Shown here in pieces: positions 25,376 to 32,820 of a stretch of 33,120 nucleotides of DNA (position 1 is its first letter; every line of letters begins with the position of its first letter). Source of the DNA: Synechococcaceae cyanobacterium SM2_3_1. GTDB taxonomy: Bacteria; Cyanobacteriota; Cyanobacteriia; Thermostichales; Thermostichaceae. The notes below the pieces were generated by a model. That model did no database searches. It was not told the DNA's origin and saw nothing but the letters and a program-made list of their open reading frames with translations. The stretch spans positions 1-33,120 of the forward strand of contig JAAUUJ010000030.1 of the NCBI GenBank assembly GCA_012030715.1. Reading direction: 5' to 3'. The translations under genes and the position numbers were made by a program.

Positions 25376-25780
25376 ATGTTTGAAAAAATTCTTTTTCCTG
25401 TTGACGCCTCGCGAGAAACAAGTCACGCCATCTCCATCGTGGCGGATCTGGGCAGTCGCTACAACAGTCACGTCTATGTCCTGTCGGTTCTGGATGACAG
25501 CCGCGTTGAGCCAGATCAACTGGAGTCCACACGGGCCAATATTGAGTCCCTTCTGCAGCAAACCAAAGCTGCCTTACGCCAGGTGGGATTGCCAGAAGTC
25601 AAGACGCTCTTTCGCGAAGGCAAGACGGCTTTCATCATTTGTGATGTGGCCGATGAGATGGATCTGAGCCTGATTGTCATGGGCTCACGCGGCCTGGGGT
25701 TGGGGACGGAGGGAGTTGATGACAGTGTCAGCAATCGTGTGATCAATCTGGCCCCCTGTCCGGTGCTGGTGGTGCCTTAA
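25376..25780 (+). CDS. Universal stress protein (UspA family)
   Basis: A 134-residue single-domain Usp fold. It has N-terminal KILFPVDAS, central SLIVMGSRGLG and C-terminal SNRVINLAPCPVLVVP. The ATP-binding signature GxxG-9x-G(S/T) is nearly present (GSRG..., then Asp-Ser where Gly-Ser is usual), so nucleotide binding may be weakened. AGGTAG lies about 7 bases before ATG 25376. It stands alone between divergent cruA and the SNase-like gene. Confidence 0.93.
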   Translation: MFEKILFPVDASRETSHAISIVADLGSRYNSHVYVLSVLDDSRVEPDQLESTRANIESLLQQTKAALRQVGLPEVKTLFREGKTAFIICDVADEMDLSLIVMGSRGLGLGTEGVDDSVSNRVINLAPCPVLVVP

Positions 25781-25884
25781 CCAGGCAATTGCTTTGAAAA
25801 TCTCGGTTTTCTCAGTGGTAACATCCTGGGCAGGCGCGTTAACATCGTTCTGAATTCTTGTCCTGACGCGGCTGATCTATCCCC

Positions 25885-26793
25885 ATGAAACGATCCCACG
25901 GCCTGCTAACCCTGACAGCTCTCCTCTCTCTAGCACCAGCGGCGCAAGCCCAGAATCTGCTCTCAGGGCGTGTTGTCGAAGTGCTGGGCGGCGATGACCT
26001 GCTGGTGGAAATTAACGGACGTATCCTGCAGGTGGATCTGGCCTACATTCGTCCCCCCCTGGGCACTGAACAACCCTGGGATCAACTGGCCGCCCAAGCA
26101 TTGAATCAGGTGGTTCCTCCTGGCACCCTGGTGCAGCTAGATCCGGCCTGGGTGAGTCCCGATGGTCGGCTCTTTGCCTATGTGTACAACTCCAATGGTC
26201 TGGTGAACAGTCACATGCTAGCCACCGGCCGATCCGTCTCCCCCTGGCAGGTTCCGGATCCAGTCCTGAACAGCTGGTACCGTGAGGCCGAAGTCCTAGC
26301 CCAACTGGGGGAACTGGGGGTGTACCAAACTGGCACCGTGATCAGTCCGCAGGCAGCGACTCCTGCCCTGGCCAGTTCTCGGCCTTTCCCCCTCGCCCCC
26401 TGGGGGGTAGGAGCGTTGATCCTGTTGACCAGTCTGGTGCTGCTGAGGGGAGTCTGGAAGCGTCCTCATCCTGCACCCTTGAAGGTAGGTCAGCAACTCC
26501 AGCAGCTGCAAACCACCCTGGTGGACACCCTCACCCAGCAAAAGCAACTGCAACAGCAGTATGACCAAGCCCAGCACCAGGTAGAGCTCTGGGAAAAGCG
26601 CATAGAGCTTGCCCTCGAGCATCAAGAAATGGAACTGGCAGAAGAGGCCCGTAGCCGTCACCGCCACTACAGTCAGCAGGCGGAGAGCATTAAGCAAACC
26701 CTGGAGGCAACCAGCCAGGAGGTCACACAACTGCGCCATACGATTGCAGGGATCCAGTCTCCTATCCTGCCCAACTCAGAGCATCATGTCTAG
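25885..26793 (+). CDS. SNase-like domain, membrane helix and PspA-like coiled coil
   Basis: A 302-residue protein. A signal peptide (1-22, ending AQA) precedes a staphylococcal-nuclease-like beta barrel at about 25-148 (GRVVEVLGGDDLLVEI, DGRLFAYVY, NSHMLATG). Of the S. aureus nuclease catalytic set, only the Arg of 'YGR' (Arg95 here) is retained. The other Arg, the Glu and one calcium Asp align with Asp, Leu and Arg, so it is probably not a nuclease. A transmembrane helix follows at about 172-190. A long helix at 200-292 (ELWEKRIELALEHQEMELAE, KQTLEATSQEVTQL) has the spacing of PspA/IM30 membrane-stress proteins. The predicted topology is barrel outside, helix inside. Its stop overlaps the next gene by 8 bases, so the two are probably co-translated. 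Confidence 0.75.
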   Translation: MKRSHGLLTLTALLSLAPAAQAQNLLSGRVVEVLGGDDLLVEINGRILQVDLAYIRPPLGTEQPWDQLAAQALNQVVPPGTLVQLDPAWVSPDGRLFAYVYNSNGLVNSHMLATGRSVSPWQVPDPVLNSWYREAEVLAQLGELGVYQTGTVISPQAATPALASSRPFPLAPWGVGALILLTSLVLLRGVWKRPHPAPLKVGQQLQQLQTTLVDTLTQQKQLQQQYDQAQHQVELWEKRIELALEHQEMELAEEARSRHRHYSQQAESIKQTLEATSQEVTQLRHTIAGIQSPILPNSEHHV

Positions 26794-27286
26794 ACAGGAC
26801 CCCAGGGATCCTGCCAGTGGCCCCCCTGATCCACAAGCGTTTTTGGAGTATTACAGCTTTGATCTGGAATGGGGCCCGGTAGACTCCTGGCTGCAAGAGT
26901 GGGCCCAGGTGGCTTCTCCGATCTGGATTCGAGCTGCTCTGCTGGAAGCTCTCTATCAGGGTCGTTACAAGGCTACTTCTGTCAAGCACCTGCTCCAGCG
27001 CTGGAGCTCTCGGGGGCAACCTCGCCTCAGCTTCGACCGAGACTTTGTTCGCAAGGTCTGGCCAGCAGTCTATCAACCTGTTACCACCTTGCTGGCAACC
27101 CTCCCCACCCAGCCACAGTTGCAACCTCTGAGGCCCAACCTTGAAGATTTTTCCTTGCCCTTCACCACCCCCGCCATCTCTACACATCCCCTCGTGGCCC
27201 AATTACAGAAGCAACCCTTATCCCCCAAACTGGCCCAGCTGTTAACCTTGCCCACTGCATTAGACCGCATGGCTCCCTCTCCCTAG
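26786..27286 (+). CDS. Conserved cyanobacterial protein of unknown function (166 aa)
   Basis: The start is ATG 26786, inside the end of the previous gene (ATGTCTAG overlap). The open frame extends further upstream, but that part is a shadow of the SNase/PspA gene. Residues about 14-90 carry a pattern I associate with a family restricted to cyanobacteria: FLEYYSFDLEW, WLQEWAQV, WIRAALLEALYQGRYKATSV and LLQRWSSRGQP. The C-terminal half is Pro/Leu/Gln-rich and probably disordered. There are no catalytic motifs. Coupling to the membrane-anchored PspA-like protein suggests a shared function. Confidence 0.75.
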   Translation: MSRQDPRDPASGPPDPQAFLEYYSFDLEWGPVDSWLQEWAQVASPIWIRAALLEALYQGRYKATSVKHLLQRWSSRGQPRLSFDRDFVRKVWPAVYQPVTTLLATLPTQPQLQPLRPNLEDFSLPFTTPAISTHPLVAQLQKQPLSPKLAQLLTLPTALDRMAPSP

Positions 27287-27314
27287 TGATCCTCATTCTC
27301 GCCAGATCCAGGTC

Positions 27315-28193
27315 ATGAACGTCAGCATCAACCCAGGCATGACCGTACTGATCCAGGGCAGTGGCGATCCTGGGGTAGCTTTGGTTGCGAAGAGAATGCT
27401 CGCCTACGGAACAAGGGTAGAGGCTGGAGTCAAAAGCCAGAGTCAGCTTCCCCATCCAGATAGCCAACTCAACTTTGATTATCCCTTTCCTCTGTTTTCA
27501 TTAGTGGAGGAAGCCATCGCCAAGATAGGCCCTATCGACGCCTCGATCCTCTGTGTACAGGCTGAATTTCTCCTGGATGCCGCCCTGGAAGCCATTGATG
27601 CTGGAATTCCCATGCTGATCCTGCTCACAGCTCAGGTGCCGCCTCTGGCCAGCCACCGCCTCATCCGCGCCGCCCATGCCAGTCAGACATTCCTCCTGGG
27701 ACCGCAATCAGCTGGGATCATCCTACCGGGGCAAGTATTGCTGGGAAGCCATCCCTGTGGCTGGTATCGTCCAGGAGCAGTGGGTTTACTGAGCATCAGC
27801 CAGGGGTTGGGCTTTGAAGTGGCCGCCTATCTCTCTGCAAGGGGGCTGGGGCAGTCCTGCTGCATCAACCTGGGTTCTGATCCGCTGGGGATAGTCGCTC
27901 TGGAGGAGAGTTTCAGATATCTGACCACCCACCCGCAAACCAAGGTGATCGGAGTGGTGGGACCATTTCCTGAGGAAGCATTCGGTCAGTTACAGGAGTG
28001 GGCTCAGCAGACTACCTTACCCGTGCTGCTCTTTCAACCTGAGAGGGTTGAGGTGGATGCCTCAGGGAGCGGAAGGAGGGACTGGATCAGCTCGAAAAAA
28101 AGATCCCCTCACCTGGAAGGGATCTCAGTGACCTATGAGCTAAAGCATCTAGAGGAACAGATGCGAGCGATCCTACTTAACCCTCCTGATTAA
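27315..28193 (+). CDS. SucD-like CoA-binding protein without phospho-histidine loop
   Basis: A 292-residue protein with the two-domain plan of succinyl-CoA synthetase alpha subunits. The CoA-binding Rossmann half has TVLIQGSGDPG, AKRMLAYGTRVEAGVK, PIDASILCV and LGPQSAGIILPGQ. The ligase half has GAVGLLSISQGLGFEVA, NLGSDPLG and TKVIGVVGPFPEEAF. In true SucD the ligase half goes on to GHAGA with the phosphorylated His; here that stretch reads ERVEVDASGSGRRDW and no such His is present. It therefore probably cannot carry out the phosphoryl-transfer step and may be a regulatory or structural relative. The gene starts 28 bp after the previous one, and its stop overlaps the convergent lipoprotein stop (28190-28193). 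Confidence 0.8.
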   Translation: MNVSINPGMTVLIQGSGDPGVALVAKRMLAYGTRVEAGVKSQSQLPHPDSQLNFDYPFPLFSLVEEAIAKIGPIDASILCVQAEFLLDAALEAIDAGIPMLILLTAQVPPLASHRLIRAAHASQTFLLGPQSAGIILPGQVLLGSHPCGWYRPGAVGLLSISQGLGFEVAAYLSARGLGQSCCINLGSDPLGIVALEESFRYLTTHPQTKVIGVVGPFPEEAFGQLQEWAQQTTLPVLLFQPERVEVDASGSGRRDWISSKKRSPHLEGISVTYELKHLEEQMRAILLNPPD

Positions 28194-28620
28194 AGGGCAA
28201 TCTCAGAACCGGTAAAGGTGCCTCGGATAATCAGGAGACGACCCGTGATGTCATCAGGGGTCACAGCCTGATCTGGACCAACATCATCTTCATCGTTGCT
28301 GGTGGGAAATTCCTGCTCCACAAAGAACTCACCGCTAATGTCATCGGCAGAGGTGGTGGAGGAGAAAACCAGGTTGAGGTTGCCTCGAAGCAAAGCCCCT
28401 GAGATCTCAGCACGGTTGAAGGGACCGCCCAACTGAGCTCCAGCCAGATTACGGAAGATAAAGTTACCCGTCACAGGTGCAATTCCCTGTAGCACCACAG
28501 GACCGGGGGCACCCCCATCCTCTTCCCGCTCTGTGCGCAGGGAGAAGAAATAATCAAAGAAGGTGGGCGCTCCCGGCTGAGCTGGGAGGCGGCAGGCGTG
28601 GGGGAATGGGGGTGGGGAAG
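28190..28620 (-). CDS. Lipoprotein 1, 3' part (frameshifted)
   Basis: This is the downstream half of the lipoprotein gene that starts at 29637. In this frame the protein reads CRLPAQPGAPTFFDYFFSL, TEREEDGGAPGPVVLQG, GNFIFRNLAGAQLGGPF, and ends DDITGRLLIIRGTFTGSEIAL. The last motif (D.LII.GTFTG) also ends the lipoprotein at 30784-32475, which shows this is real coding sequence. The left part runs into a C-rich, proline-coding tract at about 28585-28625 where the frame changes. The left boundary given is the approximate shift point, not a start codon. Confidence 0.6.
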
Positions 28621-29637
28621 CCGCTGGGGTGGATTCACCTGCACAAAATTGAAGACCGTGCTGATATTGGCCGGATCAAACTCGGCTTGAATGCGACCAT
28701 CCAGGAGACGGCGGATCCGCACCAGCTGGTTGGGCAGAATATTGGCCCGTGTGGGATCGGGAGCATAAAGAACGGACTGAGAACCCACCTGTCCAGGACC
28801 AACAAAGAGAACCTCAGCCTGATTAGGAGTCAGGTGCAGACGGGCCAGCAGGGACAGCGGATCTTCAGTGCCACCATCATTCTGGATACCCCGCTCGCGC
28901 ACCAGGAAGCTAGCCGAGAAGCGCCCCTGATTCAGGATTGCGGTGATCCCTTCATCCGGATTCTCAAAGTCACCTGTGGTTTCGTTCAGGACGCCAACGG
29001 TGAGACCAAACAGATCCGCTTCGCCTTCAATCACCACCTGTGAACCAGGATCGCCAACACTGTTCACCAGGATCCGCTCGACACGCAGGGTCAGAATCGT
29101 AACCACTTCCCCTTCAGCATTCACGATCTGACCCGTGAAAGTTGTCCCCACCCGCAACCGCTGATCATTGGCATTATTAGCAGTTAGAACCAGACCATTG
29201 AGGAAGATCTGGGTCGAAAGCACCGCGTCATTCGGGGCGAAGGCTTCCACCTCAACGGGAGGAATGGTGTCAGCCAACTCAATGGAGAGCGTGGTGGAAT
29301 TAACATTGTCATCAATATTCAGATCATCCACATTAGGAATGTCTCCCAACGGCAGCAGGCGCGCTTCCATATCAGTTAAGCGAGCTGTCCCACTCCCTTG
29401 AGAAGAGGAATCCCGTACAGGAATGCCCTGGTCAAATTTAGGATTAATAAAATCCAGACGCATGCTGCTGGTTTCTAACACCGAGCCAGGGGTGTACAAG
29501 TATTCTTGAGCAGAAGCAAACTGACTTCCATCAACCTGAACGGGTCCTGGCAACGCCGCTGTCTCATCGGGTTCTCCACAGCTTCCTAAGAGTAGGATCC
29601 CGCAGAGAAGGGCAACCGAGCGATATCTAAAGTCCAT
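28471..29637 (-). CDS. Lipoprotein 1, 5' part (frameshifted)
   Basis: Starts at ATG 29637 with GAGGAAG about 7 bases upstream; the longer frame to 29718 has no such site. The signal is MDFRYRSVALLCGILLLGSC, with lipid-attachment Cys20 (LGSC). The mature part is acidic and beta-rich, with Asp/Asn-rich segments (VDDLNIDDNVNSTTL) and a stretch reminiscent of calcium- or adhesion-type surface proteins. Past the proline-coding tract near 28620 the frame becomes Ser/Arg-rich and unlike the rest, stopping at 28471, while the family-like sequence continues in the other frame. A function is not recognised. The gene is divergent from lipoprotein 2 across a repeat-rich control region. Confidence 0.7.
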   Translation of the reverse strand: MDFRYRSVALLCGILLLGSCGEPDETAALPGPVQVDGSQFASAQEYLYTPGSVLETSSMRLDFINPKFDQGIPVRDSSSQGSGTARLTDMEARLLPLGDIPNVDDLNIDDNVNSTTLSIELADTIPPVEVEAFAPNDAVLSTQIFLNGLVLTANNANDQRLRVGTTFTGQIVNAEGEVVTILTLRVERILVNSVGDPGSQVVIEGEADLFGLTVGVLNETTGDFENPDEGITAILNQGRFSASFLVRERGIQNDGGTEDPLSLLARLHLTPNQAEVLFVGPGQVGSQSVLYAPDPTRANILPNQLVRIRRLLDGRIQAEFDPANISTVFNFVQVNPPQRLPHPHSPTPAASQLSRERPPSLIISSPCAQSGKRMGVPPVLWCYRELHL

Positions 29638-29740
29638 ACACAACTTCCTCACACACACAGAAGCTTGAAGAGGATCGCACACACCATGGGTGAACTGCCC
29701 ACCCCTGTTCGCTGCCATAATACACTAAATGTAGAAAAGG

Positions 29741-29798
29741 GGGTTGACTGTGATAGGTTTAATTTGTCAAGTCGTCAAACCCTATATGTAGGGTTGAC
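29741..29798. promoter_or_regulatory. Divergent control region with TTGAC/GTCAA repeats
   Basis: GGGTTGAC occurs at 29741-29748 and 29791-29798, exactly 50 bp apart. GTCAA copies lie at 29766-29770 and 29774-29778. GTCAA-CCCTA (29774-29784, one bulged A) faces TAGGG-TTGAC (29789-29798) across TATG, an interrupted 10-bp palindrome. TTGACA at 29794-29799 could be a -35 box toward lipoprotein 2. It lies in the 305-bp gap between two divergent lipoprotein genes and is a likely shared operator. Confidence 0.5.
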
Positions 29799-29842
29799 AA
29801 ACGCTAAGGATGAAGTAGAACTGGGTGCAGGTGGTTAGGAGG

Positions 29843-29888
29843 GGGGATCGGTGATCCCCAAGCGGCTGTCTTTTTATAGCCTAGCCGC
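29843..29888 (+). other. Two hairpins in the lipoprotein 2 leader
   Basis: GGGGATC (29843-29849) pairs with GATCCCC (29853-29859) over a 3-base loop. GCGGCT (29862-29867) pairs with AGCCGC (29883-29888) with a T-rich loop. They sit 55-100 bases before the start of the lipoprotein at 29943 and may affect mRNA stability or translation. Confidence 0.45.
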
Positions 29889-29942
29889 CCATCCAGTCTG
29901 GCCGGTGTAACGGTAACGAGTGTGTGGTGAGAGGAGATGAGC

Positions 29943-30716
29943 ATGAAGACAGTTGCCAGTGCCATGGTATCTCGCAGCTTGATCGGGATCTTGGCGATTG
30001 GTGTGGGTATCGCAACGGTGGCGGGCTGCAGTGATGATGATAGGCAGTCGGCTGTTCCTTTGTTAGTAAGTGGCAATGCACAGACCAGTGTGTCGGAACC
30101 TGAGCCGATTGGCACCGCTCCCACATTGGCGCCAGTTGATCCGGGTACCACCACGCCCCGCGAGGTGCCGGATTTTTCTCAGGTGACCCCGCCTCCGATC
30201 CAACCGGATCTACCGGATCAGCCCACGGGTAGCTTGAATGCTTTACAGAGTTTTGCCTTTAACCAGTACGAAGTCGTCCTGAGCAACCTGGTGGTACGCG
30301 GGGTGATAGCAGATGTTGACATCCAGGTTTTGAATAACACCTGCGGCACTGATGTGACGGAAGCCCTGAATCCGACTGCAGTCGCTCAGTTCGAGAACCT
30401 GCTCGTGGGCCGGGGAAATACTGTGGTGGATGCTATAGGCTTTGATTTTAACTTCCAATTCCCCACCGATCCTGAGTTCTTTGAAGATGGCCGGATCCTG
30501 AGTCGCGGGAACAGAACCCTTCTGACCGTCGATGCCGAGGGAGAACCTTCCACTGAGGAATTCCTGACGGGAGATGAAATCATTGTGATCGTGACCATTA
30601 CCGATACTTTTGGGCAGGTCCTGCGCTTGAACGATGGCATTTTTGAAGAGGGTGATGAGCGGCTGGGGTTACCCTGCGGCTTCCGGGTCTCTGGTGGTGA
30701 GGCTATCTTGAACTAG
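29943..30716 (+). CDS. Lipoprotein 2, unknown function
   Basis: Starts at ATG 29943 with GAGGAG ending 6 bases upstream; the ATG at 29937 abuts that site and is less likely. The 257-residue product has a lipoprotein signal ending TVAGC (Cys29). A Pro/Thr-rich linker follows to about 95. A beta-rich domain contains VLSNLVVRGVIADVDIQVLN and DEIIVIVTITDTFGQVLRL. The motif 'ITDTxGxVL' recurs in lipoprotein 3, so the two share a domain. Two Cys residues in the mature part (NNTCGTD and LPCGFRV) may form a disulfide. It is probably surface- or periplasm-exposed. No enzymatic motif is recognised. Confidence 0.85.
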   Translation: MKTVASAMVSRSLIGILAIGVGIATVAGCSDDDRQSAVPLLVSGNAQTSVSEPEPIGTAPTLAPVDPGTTTPREVPDFSQVTPPPIQPDLPDQPTGSLNALQSFAFNQYEVVLSNLVVRGVIADVDIQVLNNTCGTDVTEALNPTAVAQFENLLVGRGNTVVDAIGFDFNFQFPTDPEFFEDGRILSRGNRTLLTVDAEGEPSTEEFLTGDEIIVIVTITDTFGQVLRLNDGIFEEGDERLGLPCGFRVSGGEAILN

Positions 30717-30749
30717 CTTTTGTGTCTGGTTTGAATCTAAATGTCCGGG

Positions 30750-30795
30750 ATGCGGAATCTGTGAGTGTGAGGATGTGAGGGATATGCGGAATCTG
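30750..30795 (+). repeat. Duplicated start region: ATGCGGAATCTG twice
   Basis: ATGCGGAATCTG occurs at 30750-30761 and 30784-30795, 34 bases apart. The second copy begins the lipoprotein 3 gene. The first is followed by TGA, giving a four-codon frame (Met-Arg-Asn-Leu-stop) in the leader. The stretch between is GTGAG/GTGAGG-rich and supplies several ribosome-site-like GAGG motifs. Confidence 0.6.
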
Positions 30796-32475
30796 AATGT
30801 AACGCTTGTCAGGGCACTCAGCCTGTCTTTGTTGCTAGCGGCAACGGTGGCCTGTGAAGATGGTCGAGATGAAATTGCCAATGTTGTTCCTGGTCCAATT
30901 ATCGAGAACCAGGGCGGATCCAGTGTTGGAGGGGGATCAGCGGTAGGAACCGATCCGACGCTCGTGCCTCCTGACAGCAAAGATATTCCTCCACCGGTTG
31001 AGGCTCCTGGAATTGGTCCGGTGGCTACTCCTAATGCCAATCCCCCGATTATCTCTGGAGATCCGGTGGCGGTGCCCACGCCTACACCGTTCCCGACACC
31101 TACCGCTACTCCTGTACCGGATAACGTAGGAACTTTGGAGTGTGTGACAGTTACCAATGGGGCGACGATAACCCTGGCTGCCACCATTCCTGCTGGAATC
31201 CAGGAGATCTCTGATATTCAGGTTCGTAACCTAACTCGCTCATCAGCTGTCCCTGTTGATTCTGGCCTGATTCCCTCCCTCGATCCTGTAAACCTTGTGG
31301 GACGGGAAGAGGTCAGTCTAGTGTTCACAGTACCCTTCAGTCCTAAGATCGTTCGTACCTTTGCTACAGGAGATGCACTTGTTGTTTCCTTTAGCATCAC
31401 AGATACTCTAGGGCGTGTACTGGTCTTAGAGGCAGCTCCTTGTAGCGCGATTATTGATCAGAGCCAGCTACCCCCACCCACACCTGTTCCCCCCGGTGAA
31501 ATGTTCATGGTCTTTGATCAGGTGAGTTTGAGGGCTACCAGCTTTTTGCTGACCCAGACTGCCGACACAGGGGTGGTGGGTTTTGGCCCAATTAGTGGCC
31601 CAGGAGCACCTACTGATGATTTCGATGGACCAGGATCCTCCGCAAGCGGCCCGACAGGTGTTATTTGTGGATCTTCTATCTTTTTCCCTGGGTTTACTGC
31701 TTCACCACCCAGGTTGGTTGTAAACGAGCAGAATGGGGCTTTCTTCCAGATTAATCAAGGGGTTTTAGATCCCACAACGACCCTGGAAACTCCAGTCCTG
31801 CTTGCGGGACAGCGGCTGAGTGTTTTCCTGGATCAGAATGGTTTCCTACAGCTAGCGATTACCCCTGGGAACTTCGACGAACTTTATCGGATCAACTTCT
31901 TTGAAGATAGACAGGTGGATCTCTCCCTTGCCCGTTGTAATGTGACCCCAGGGCAAATCGATGATATGGGCAATGTAACAGCTCCTCAGGAAAACCTGGA
32001 ATTTGATTCAGGACAGGGAACTTTCCCACTCCTCGAGTCTGTACAGGCTCTCTTCACCTTAAGGGGTACTGGAGGCGGCACTGGCGAGCCCAACAATGGC
32101 ACATTATTAGGGGCACAGTTCACTTCTGATTTACCTTTACCTCAAGGATTGACCGAGACAGCAGATCCAAGGTTCTCTGGCGTTCTTAACCTCCTGGATG
32201 TATCTAGCAACCAGGTGCGTAGCGACATTTCCTTTGTGGTCGATCAGGTCAGAAATACCCAGACCCAGGCAGCAATTAGAGATCTATCGGTAGCACCCGG
32301 AGATATCAACCCTGTTTCAGGCAACCCACCGTTTATTACCATCAACGGCTGCCCAGCCACAGATACTAATAATCTGGTGTGTGGTCGATTCCAGATCAGT
32401 CAGCCTTTCCCCTCTACAGACGTGAATGATGTTCTGATTATTTCAGGAACATTTACGGGCCTGATCGCAGATTAA
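30784..32475 (+). CDS. Lipoprotein 3, large surface-type protein of unknown function
   Basis: About 563 residues from ATG 30784 (GTG 30775 is an alternative; GAGG motifs precede both). The signal reads MRNLNVTLVRALSLSLLLAA, then TVAC with lipid Cys24. A Pro/Thr-rich linker with 'PTPTPFPTPTATPVP' lies at about 95-115. A domain like that of lipoprotein 2 follows (DIQVRNLTRSS, VVSFSITDTLGRVLVLEA). After a second Pro linker (PPPTPVPPG) comes a larger beta-rich domain (MFMVFDQVSL, GFLQLAITPG, RFSGVLNLLDVSS). The protein ends DVLIISGTFTGLIAD, matching the C-terminus of lipoprotein 1. It therefore appears as a fusion of lipoprotein 2-like and lipoprotein 1-like modules. Low charge and many Thr/Asn/Pro residues fit an exported protein. 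Confidence 0.85.
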   Translation: MRNLNVTLVRALSLSLLLAATVACEDGRDEIANVVPGPIIENQGGSSVGGGSAVGTDPTLVPPDSKDIPPPVEAPGIGPVATPNANPPIISGDPVAVPTPTPFPTPTATPVPDNVGTLECVTVTNGATITLAATIPAGIQEISDIQVRNLTRSSAVPVDSGLIPSLDPVNLVGREEVSLVFTVPFSPKIVRTFATGDALVVSFSITDTLGRVLVLEAAPCSAIIDQSQLPPPTPVPPGEMFMVFDQVSLRATSFLLTQTADTGVVGFGPISGPGAPTDDFDGPGSSASGPTGVICGSSIFFPGFTASPPRLVVNEQNGAFFQINQGVLDPTTTLETPVLLAGQRLSVFLDQNGFLQLAITPGNFDELYRINFFEDRQVDLSLARCNVTPGQIDDMGNVTAPQENLEFDSGQGTFPLLESVQALFTLRGTGGGTGEPNNGTLLGAQFTSDLPLPQGLTETADPRFSGVLNLLDVSSNQVRSDISFVVDQVRNTQTQAAIRDLSVAPGDINPVSGNPPFITINGCPATDTNNLVCGRFQISQPFPSTDVNDVLIISGTFTGLIAD

Positions 32476-32535
32476 GCAGGTTAAGGAGAAGTCCTGCTCT
32501 CTTTAACTGATTACGGAGTGAGTTGATCACAAAGC

Positions 32536-32574
32536 TGAGAGGTGGAAACCCATTCATACCTCTCATTTCTTTTC
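32536..32574 (+). terminator. Rho-independent terminator after lipoprotein 3
   Basis: TGAGAGGT (32536-32543) pairs perfectly with ACCTCTCA (32558-32565) across a 14-base loop and is followed by TTTCTTTTC. A second, weaker stem AGCAGG/CCTGCT (32475-32498) directly follows the stop codon. Confidence 0.75.
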
Positions 32575-32671
32575 ATAGAGTGATAGTGAAGCGCGAAGAT
32601 TCCCGTGATCTCGCAGGAACAAGTGCCAGCTAAGGGAGTATCAAGGAACATCAGATATTCTGATTGAGACC

Positions 32672-32700
32672 TTGACAGACCCTATCAAAACGCTTGCTAA
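32672..32700 (+). promoter_or_regulatory. Candidate promoter for lipoprotein 4
   Basis: TTGACA (32672-32677) and TGCTAA (32695-32700) are separated by exactly 17 bases, downstream of the terminator and about 120 bases before the next gene. The rest of the 345-bp gap holds no gene I can support. Confidence 0.5.
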
Positions 32701-32820
32701 ACATTGAATTTGGGGTATGTTTGTGGGTGGTGTGGATAATAAGTGCTTCGAGGTGTCTCTGGCTATTGTTTACCCTTTCACCTCCCTCTCTCGCTAATGT
32801 AGGGCTTCGAGGATTTGGCT

